In this document: in pieces, positions 22,154 through 27,274 of the stretch | Layout: each line of letters opens with the position of its first letter | How positions within the stretch are numbered: the stretch's first letter is position 1 | Assembly (NCBI GenBank): GCA_946480605.1 | Contig: CAMLKW010000032.1 | Span: forward strand, 1 to 27,274 | From: an uncultured Roseateles sp. | GTDB taxonomy: Bacteria; Pseudomonadota; Gammaproteobacteria; Burkholderiales; Burkholderiaceae | Reading direction: 5' to 3' | Length of the DNA: 27,274 bases | Position numbers and translations under genes: made by a program | Notes under the pieces: generated by a model | Database searches by the model: none | The model's input: the letters and a program-made list of their open reading frames with translations, nothing else | Told to the model about the DNA's origin: nothing

Positions 22154-23638
22154 ATGCATGCCCGACTCAGCGCTCTCACCTTCGCCCTGCTGGCCGTCTC
22201 GGCCCAGGCCCAAACTCCGGCCGAAGACCTCCAGGCCATGCTGGCCGAGGTCAGCCCCGCGCGCATCGAGGCGCGCATCCGCAAGCTGGTGAGCTTCGGC
22301 ACGCGCCACACGCTGTCAGACATCGCGTCCGACGCCCGTGGCATCGGCGCCGCCAGGCGCTGGATCAGGAGCGAGCTGCAGGCCTGCGCCAAGGCGCCGG
22401 ACAGCCGGCTGAAGGTCGAGGAGCAGAGCTTCATCGAGCCAGCCGGCGCGCGTGTGCCGCAGCCCACCGAGTTGGTCAACATCGTTGCGACGCTGCCGGG
22501 CCGCGGCGCCAGCAAGGGGCGCTACCTGGTCGTCAGCGGGCACTACGACTCGCGCAACAGCGACGTGATGGACTCGCTGGGCGAGGCGCCCGGCGCCAAC
22601 GACGATGCGTCGGGCACCGCCGCCGTCATGGAGCTGGCCTGCGTGATGGCCTCGCGCCAGTTCGACGCCACGCTGGTCTTCATGGCCGTGCCGGGCGAGG
22701 AGCAAGGCCTGCTGGGCGCAGCGCAGTGGGCACGCGATGCGCGGGCCGAGGGGCTGAACGTCGAGGCCATGATCACCAACGACATCGTCGGCAGCTCGCG
22801 CGGCGACGCGGGGCAGCACGACGCCAGGCGCATGCGGCTGTTCGCCGACGGCCTGGACCCGCTGGTGCGGCTGCTGCTGCAGGCGCAGGCCAACCGCCCC
22901 GCCACGCCGGCCGACCAGAAGGCCTTCGCCGCGATGCAGGCCGAGCTGCTGCCGCTGCTGCAGGCAGGTGCCAATGAAGACCTGCCCACGCACCAGCTGG
23001 GCCGCCACCTGAAGGCGGCGGCGGAAGGCGCCATGCCCGGATTCACCGTGCAGCTGATCCAGCGCCGCGACCGCTACCTGCGCGGCGGCGACCACATCCC
23101 CTTCCTGGAGCGCGGCTACGCGGCCGTGCGCTTCACCGAGCCTTTCGAGAACTTCGCGCACCAGCACCAGAACCCGAGGGTCGAGTGCCCCCAGGCTGAC
23201 GGTTCCCGCCAGCCTCCCCCCGAGGGGGGCAAGGCAGCTGGAGGCGGCTCGTCGCTGCCTTGCGAGAACGGCATCGTCTACGGCGACCTGCCCGAGTTCG
23301 TCGACTTCGGCTACGTGGCGGACGTGAGCCGCGCCAATCTCGCGGGCCTGGCGACGCTGGCCTGGGCGCCGGCGCCGGTCAAGGCCGTGCGGCTGGATGC
23401 CAGCGGCCTGACCAACGACTCCACGCTGGAGTGGCAAGCCAGCGACGACCCCGAGGTGGCCGGCTACCGCATCGTCTGGCGCGACACCGACTCGGCCACC
23501 TGGCAGCAGTCCAAGGACGTGGGCCAGACCACGCGGGCGACGCTGCCGGTCAGCAAGGACAACGTCGTGTTCGGCGTGCAGGCCGTGTCGAGGAAGGGCT
23601 ACGCCAGCCTGGCCACCTATCCGCTGCCCAAGCGCTGA
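22154..23638 (+). CDS. Secreted M28-family zinc aminopeptidase with C-terminal FnIII-like domain
   Basis: 494 residues. Signal peptide (MHARLSALTFALLAVSAQA, cleavage after Ala19). The peptidase domain has the M28 ligand set: His130 (GHYDSR), Asp150/151 (GANDDASG), Glu182/183 (PGEEQG), Asp210 (TNDIVG) and His314 (GGDHIPF). A fibronectin-III-like domain (about 405-494) closes the protein. Residues 345-371, inserted between VE and NGIVYGDLPEFVDFGY, are encoded by an 81-nt block that carries the composite palindromic repeat and ends in Glu like the residue before it; the insertion keeps the frame. The start codon has a weak SD 12 nt upstream and a -10-like CAGAAT 6 nt upstream. Confidence 0.88.
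   Translation: MHARLSALTFALLAVSAQAQTPAEDLQAMLAEVSPARIEARIRKLVSFGTRHTLSDIASDARGIGAARRWIRSELQACAKAPDSRLKVEEQSFIEPAGARVPQPTELVNIVATLPGRGASKGRYLVVSGHYDSRNSDVMDSLGEAPGANDDASGTAAVMELACVMASRQFDATLVFMAVPGEEQGLLGAAQWARDARAEGLNVEAMITNDIVGSSRGDAGQHDARRMRLFADGLDPLVRLLLQAQANRPATPADQKAFAAMQAELLPLLQAGANEDLPTHQLGRHLKAAAEGAMPGFTVQLIQRRDRYLRGGDHIPFLERGYAAVRFTEPFENFAHQHQNPRVECPQADGSRQPPPEGGKAAGGGSSLPCENGIVYGDLPEFVDFGYVADVSRANLAGLATLAWAPAPVKAVRLDASGLTNDSTLEWQASDDPEVAGYRIVWRDTDSATWQQSKDVGQTTRATLPVSKDNVVFGVQAVSRKGYASLATYPLPKR
23186..23266. repeat. In-gene insertion carrying composite palindromic repeat, copy 3
   Basis: 81 nt adding 27 codons to the M28 peptidase gene. It contains CCCCCC-GA-GGGGGG (23216-23229) and, sharing its last G, a perfect 10-bp stem GCAAGGCAGC / GCTGCCTTGC (23229-23238 and 23254-23263) with a 15-nt loop. 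A GAG codon stands at both edges (23183-23185 and 23264-23266), possibly a 3-bp duplication of the target. Confidence 0.6.
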
Positions 23639-23712
23639 CGGCAAGATTTGCTTACGCCGCGGCGGCGGTCGTTGCGCGATATTGCAGGGGCCGCCACGTC
23701 AGGACGCCCCGC

Positions 23713-24897
23713 ATGCGCTTGCCTCCCCTGCCTTACCCGTCTCGCGTCTGGTGCCTGAGCCTGGCCTTGCTGGCAGGTTGTGGCGGCGGCGGTGGTGGCG
23801 GTGATGCCGCCTCGCCCGCACCTGCGCCGGCCCCCGCTCCCGCGCCAGCAACCGCGCCGCGCGCCACGGCCCAGCCGGTGCAGCTGGACAACCCCTGGGG
23901 CCTGGCCGCGCTGCCCGACGGCAACTGGCTGGTCACGCAGCGCCGCGGCAGCCTGGTGCGCGTGGGCGCGGATTTCGCCAGCCGCCAGACCATCAGCGGC
24001 ACGCCCGCGGTGGACAGCGCCGGCCAGGGCGGGCTGCTGGACGTGGCGCTGGACCCCGACTTCGCGACCAACGCCCAGGTCTACCTGAGCTATTCCGAGC
24101 CCGGCAGCGGGGCCGAGGCGGGCAAGTCCGGCACGGCGGTCGCGCGGGCGCAGCTGTCGGGCAATGCGTTGCTGGGCCTGACCGTCATCTTCCGCCAGGC
24201 GCCCAAGGTCAGCGGCAGCGGCCACTACGGCTCGCGGCTGGTGTTCGCGCGTGACAAGACGCTGTTCATCACGCTGGGCGAACGCCAGCTGGGCAGCCCG
24301 GCGCAGGATGTCGCGCAGACGCTGGGCAAGGTCGTGCGCGTGAACCGTGACGGCAGCCTCCCGGCCGACAACCCGGCCTTCGGTGCCGGCGCGCGGCCCG
24401 GCCTGTGGAGCATCGGGCACCGCAATCCGCAGGGCGCGGCGCTGCACCCGGTCACCGGCGAGCTGTGGGTCAGCGAGCACGGCTCGCAGGGCGGCGACGA
24501 GGTCAACATCGCGCGGGCCGGCGGCAACCACGGCTGGCCGCTGGTGAGCTATGGCTGCAACTACGGCGACCCGGTGGGCACCGCCTGCGCCATCGGCGGC
24601 GGCACGCATGCGCCGCGTTTCGTCGAGCCGCTGACCACCTGGGTGCCCACCTCCATTGCGCCGGCCGGCATCGCGTTCTACAGCGGTGCGATGTTCCCCG
24701 AGTGGCAGGGCAGCCTGTTCGTCGGCGCGCTGGCCGGCCAGGCGCTGTGGCGGCTGACGCTGGCGGGCGACACTGTCGCCAGCCGCGAGCGCCTGTTCGA
24801 CAACCTCGGTGAGCGCATACGCGCCGTCAGGCCGGCCGCCGACGGCGCGCTGCTGCTGCTCACCGACAGCGGCAAGCTGCTGCGCGTGGCGCGCTGA
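23713..24897 (+). CDS. PQQ-dependent sugar dehydrogenase lipoprotein (soluble aldose dehydrogenase family)
   Basis: 394 residues. Signal sequence with lipobox LLAGC (Cys23), a Gly-run and a Pro/Ala tether (about 34-50), so it is a lipoprotein. The beta-propeller has the signatures of the YliI/Asd-type GDH family: QGGLLDVALDPDF, GSGHYGSRLVF, LGERQLGSPAQD, IGHRNPQGAALHP, SEHGSQGGDEVNI and GGNHGWPLVSYG. It should oxidise aldoses with PQQ in the periplasm; PQQ biosynthesis genes are not in the window. ATG 23713 has AGGA about 8 nt upstream. It is convergent with the His-rich gene, with a 3-bp gap. Confidence 0.9.
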   Translation: MRLPPLPYPSRVWCLSLALLAGCGGGGGGGDAASPAPAPAPAPAPATAPRATAQPVQLDNPWGLAALPDGNWLVTQRRGSLVRVGADFASRQTISGTPAVDSAGQGGLLDVALDPDFATNAQVYLSYSEPGSGAEAGKSGTAVARAQLSGNALLGLTVIFRQAPKVSGSGHYGSRLVFARDKTLFITLGERQLGSPAQDVAQTLGKVVRVNRDGSLPADNPAFGAGARPGLWSIGHRNPQGAALHPVTGELWVSEHGSQGGDEVNIARAGGNHGWPLVSYGCNYGDPVGTACAIGGGTHAPRFVEPLTTWVPTSIAPAGIAFYSGAMFPEWQGSLFVGALAGQALWRLTLAGDTVASRERLFDNLGERIRAVRPAADGALLLLTDSGKLLRVAR

Positions 24898-24900
24898 CGC

Positions 24901-25359
24901 TCAGTCGCGGTGGCCGTGACGGTCGTGGTGGTGGCGGTCATGCCCCCGCCCACGACCGCGGTCATGGTCGTGGCGGTGTTCGTGGCGGTCATGCCAGTGC
25001 GGCGGGGGCGGCGGTGCGCGGTGCACCACGACGTTGCGCCGGTACCAGCGGTCCTCCACGAAGTAGACCGGGTGGCCGCAGGCGCCGTAGTTGCCGCAGT
25101 AGCGGCGCCAGTTCGTGCGGTGCGCCGGCGGCACCCACAGGTAGACCGGGTCCCGGTAGACCGGCCGGCCCACATAGACCGGCTGCGGCGCGATCAGCAC
25201 CGGCTGCGGGTAGCGGCCGATGTCCACGCGGCCGTAGAGGCCGGGCTGGCTGAAGCCGATGGACACGCCGACGTCGCCGGCCTGGGCGGTCGACACCGCG
25301 GCCAGGCCCAGCACCAGCGGCGCCAGCCAGCGGGACAGGGGGGAGTGCATTGCGTTCAT
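24901..25359 (-). CDS. Secreted His-rich hypothetical protein
   Basis: 152 residues. Signal peptide ending in TAQA (cleavage near residue 27). The mature part has YGRVDIGRYPQPVLIAPQPV, repeated PVY-type Pro/Tyr motifs and two Cys in YCGNYGACG, and ends in a tail very rich in His, Asp and Arg (HWHDRHEHRHDHD and HDRHHHDRHGHRD). Secreted proteins with PVY repeats and an H/D/R tail are common in Burkholderiales; none is well characterised. The tail could bind metals (Ni, Zn, Cu). Start ATG 25359 has GGAG about 6 nt upstream; codons further upstream are non-coding. Confidence 0.8.
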   Translation of the reverse strand: MNAMHSPLSRWLAPLVLGLAAVSTAQAGDVGVSIGFSQPGLYGRVDIGRYPQPVLIAPQPVYVGRPVYRDPVYLWVPPAHRTNWRRYCGNYGACGHPVYFVEDRWYRRNVVVHRAPPPPPHWHDRHEHRHDHDRGRGRGHDRHHHDRHGHRD

Positions 25360-25441
25360 GGAAGTCTCCAGTCGTGGCGGCCGGGCCGCCTTGCCGTCAT
25401 TGAACGCGACGCCGGGCCCCGCGGTTGGCCGCGGCGCTGTA

Positions 25442-25464
25442 ACAAAGGGCAGACGGCGCTTTGT
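25442..25464. promoter_or_regulatory. Inverted repeat ACAAAG/CTTTGT in a divergent gap
   Basis: ACAAAG (25442-25447) and CTTTGT (25459-25464) with 11 bp between, extended by two further pairs past one mismatch. It lies in the 164-bp gap between the His-rich gene and the PAS-GGDEF gene and could be an operator. A second hairpin CCGCGG-ttgg-CCGCGG lies close by. Confidence 0.35.
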
Positions 25465-25523
25465 CCTACAAGGGGTCTGCAGGCCCCGCCTCAAGCTTTC
25501 CCGTCCCTTGCCTGGAGCCCTTG

Positions 25524-27274
25524 ATGACCGAAATGCTGCGAACGGGCGCGCCCGAGCGCGACTGCACCCTGGCGGGTGGGGCGGTGCTTGCGCAGGCCCT
25601 GGCCCAGAACGCACGCTTCCTGGAGCGCAGCAGCCGGCTGGCCGGCGTGGGCGCCTGGGAATGGGAGGCGGGCAGCGGCGCTCTGGTGCTGTCCGACCCG
25701 GCCTGCGAGCTGCTGGGCCTGCCGGCCGGCCGCGTGCCCACGCTGGCGGCGCTGCTGGCCCGCTTCGGCCCCGATGGCGCCGCCATGCTGGATGCGGCGC
25801 TTTGGCGCGCGGCGCAGCATGACGAGGGCTGGGACGTGGAGCTGCCCTGCGACGCCGGCCCGCGCGGCGCGCGCGTGCTGCGCCTGGTGGGCGGGCGCGA
25901 TGCGGACGGTGGCGGCCAGCGCGTGGGCGTGGTCATGCAGGACGTCACCGACGCCGCGGCCCAGCGCGCCGAGCTGGAGCGCGCGCTGGACCGGCTGGCG
26001 CTGGCCACGCACGGCGGCGGCATCGGCGTCTGGGAGCTGGACCTGCGCGTCGGCAATCTGGCCTGGGACGCGTCCATGTGGCGGCTGCACGGCGAGCCGG
26101 CCCATGCGCAACACATCGACCTGGCCGGCTGGCGGCGCCGCCTGCAGCCGGGCGAGCGCAGCGACGCCGGCCGTGCCGTGCGCGCGGCGCTGCGGGGCGG
26201 CGCGCAGCTGGAGGGTGAATGGCGCGTCGCCTGGCCCGATGGCAGCGAGCATGTGCTGCGCGCCTCGGGCCGGGTGCTGCGCGACGCGGCCGGGCGGGCG
26301 CTGCGGCTGTCCGGCGTGTGCTGGGACGTCAGCGAGGCCTGGCGGCTGCGCCAGCAGCTGGAGGAGCAGCGCGAGCTGCTGGAGGTGACGCTGCAGTCCA
26401 TCGCCGACGCGGTGCTGACCACCGATGCGCAGGGCCGCGTCAGCTGGCTGAACCCGGTGGCGCAGCGGCTGACCGGCTGGTCGGCGCTGCAGGCCGCGGG
26501 CCGGCCGTCGGGCGAGGTCTTCCAGGCCTGGCGCGAGGACGGCACGCAGCCGCTGCCCGACCCCGTGCGCGCCTGCCTGGACAGCGGCCGGCCTGCGCAG
26601 CTTCCGGCTGGCGCCATGCTGAGGGGCCGCGACGGGCGACGCTGCGCCGTGGACGACTCGGTGGCCCCGATACGCGATGCCGCCGGCCGCGTGCGCGGGG
26701 CGGTGCTGGTGTTCCGCGACGTCACGCAGCAGCGCCGCCAGTTCCACGAGATACGCTGGCGCGCCAGCCACGACGGGCTGACCGGCCTGGTCAACCGCAG
26801 CGAGTTCGGCCAGCGGCTGCAGCGCACGTTCGAACGCGCCAGGCGCAACGGCGGCGACGGCGGCCAGCATGCCATCCTGGCCTTCGACCTGGACCGCTTC
26901 AAGCTCGTCAACGACCACTGCGGCCATGCCGCCGGCGACGAGGTGCTGCGCCAGGTGGCACGCCGGCTGGAGGCCGGCGTGCGCGCCCGCGACACCGTCG
27001 CGCGGCTGGGCGGCGACGAGTTCGCGGCCATCCTGGAGAACTGCTCGTTGGAAGAAGCCGCGCGCGTCGCGCAGAAGCTGTGCGACGCGCTGGACCAGTA
27101 CCGCCACGTGCAGGATGGGCAGAGCTTTCGCATCGGCGTCAGCATCGGCGTGGCGCCGCTGGACGGCCGCTGGCCCGACGCCGAGGCCGCGCTGCGCGAG
27201 GCCGATGCCTGCTGCATGACGGCCAAGGAGCAGGGCCGCAAGCGCGTGCAGCTGTGGGCGCCCGACGACGCGGC
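25524..27274 (+). CDS. PAS-GGDEF diguanylate cyclase, 3'-truncated by window end
   Basis: 583 codons are present without a stop, so the gene continues beyond the window. Three PAS/PAC-type regions (about 30-150, 155-275 and 285-405) precede a GGDEF domain beginning near residue 412 (WRASHDGLTGLVNRSEF). The active site is intact: GGDEF at 496-500, the DLDRFKLVND metal/substrate motif, and the product-inhibition I-site RARD five residues upstream. It therefore should make c-di-GMP; relatives of this type often carry an EAL domain after GGDEF, which cannot be seen here. No transmembrane segment, so a cytosolic sensor. ATG 25524 has GGAG 6 nt upstream. Confidence 0.9.
   Translation, partial: MTEMLRTGAPERDCTLAGGAVLAQALAQNARFLERSSRLAGVGAWEWEAGSGALVLSDPACELLGLPAGRVPTLAALLARFGPDGAAMLDAALWRAAQHDEGWDVELPCDAGPRGARVLRLVGGRDADGGGQRVGVVMQDVTDAAAQRAELERALDRLALATHGGGIGVWELDLRVGNLAWDASMWRLHGEPAHAQHIDLAGWRRRLQPGERSDAGRAVRAALRGGAQLEGEWRVAWPDGSEHVLRASGRVLRDAAGRALRLSGVCWDVSEAWRLRQQLEEQRELLEVTLQSIADAVLTTDAQGRVSWLNPVAQRLTGWSALQAAGRPSGEVFQAWREDGTQPLPDPVRACLDSGRPAQLPAGAMLRGRDGRRCAVDDSVAPIRDAAGRVRGAVLVFRDVTQQRRQFHEIRWRASHDGLTGLVNRSEFGQRLQRTFERARRNGGDGGQHAILAFDLDRFKLVNDHCGHAAGDEVLRQVARRLEAGVRARDTVARLGGDEFAAILENCSLEEAARVAQKLCDALDQYRHVQDGQSFRIGVSIGVAPLDGRWPDAEAALREADACCMTAKEQGRKRVQLWAPDDA

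Noticed and set aside
22316..23644. 442-codon minus-strand frame
   Set aside because: Antisense to the M28 peptidase, whose zinc ligands are all in place.
25466..27241. Open frames of 591 and 538 codons on the minus strand
   Set aside because: Both are antisense to the PAS-GGDEF gene, which has clear motifs, continuous reading and a good RBS.
1..27274. tRNA, rRNA, CRISPR arrays, insertion sequences, toxin-antitoxin or phage-defence genes
   Set aside because: None was seen on either strand; the only repeats are the palindromic elements and the 147-bp coding repeats described.

Overview
The window looks like chromosomal DNA from a high-GC betaproteobacterium of the order Burkholderiales, probably in the Roseateles/Mitsuaria/Rubrivivax/Leptothrix neighbourhood. 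I base this on protein style, gene neighbourhoods and very strong G/C at third codon positions; the genus is an inference. No rRNA, tRNA, CRISPR array, insertion sequence, prophage or integrase gene was seen.

Layout. (1) 2-8939 is a purine/tRNA-modification block: the end of purC, then purE-purK-tsaC joined by 4- and 1-base overlaps. Four genes sit between purC and purE: a helical-repeat (TPR-like) protein, a beta-solenoid repeat membrane protein with much lower GC, a transmembrane Ser/Thr kinase, and a reverse-strand thioredoxin-TPR chaperedoxin (CnoX-like). (2) 8968-14251 holds a degenerate SGNH-hydrolase-like lipoprotein, fadD with an upstream FFLEELY-type gene, and two tail-to-tail alpha/beta hydrolases that overlap by 38 bp. 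(3) 14331-15822 is a PadR regulator translationally coupled to a multi-pass membrane protein, with a perfect 30-bp palindrome lying over its promoter. (4) 15848-17587 is 4-hydroxyphenylpyruvate dioxygenase with a divergent Lrp/AsnC regulator. (5) 17699-22083, all on the minus strand, holds an HDOD protein, two small basic proteins behind a striking regulatory region, an HTH-like protein and an EF-G paralogue. (6) 22154-27274 holds a secreted M28 peptidase, a PQQ-type sugar dehydrogenase lipoprotein, a His-rich secreted protein and a PAS-GGDEF protein that runs off the window.

Most genes are ordinary housekeeping or accessory genes. The signals most worth following are: a composite palindromic repeat seen three times, once as an 81-nt in-frame insertion in the M28 peptidase gene; the PadR operator-promoter; the TTGCGCAA/AAACGTTT array; the low-GC beta-solenoid protein beside an unusual kinase (HRDVAPDN catalytic loop); a lipoprotein and an EF-G paralogue that have both lost hallmark catalytic residues; and a set of genes that appear to lack a ribosome-binding site but have a -10-like hexamer 6-9 nt before the ATG, as expected for leaderless mRNAs.
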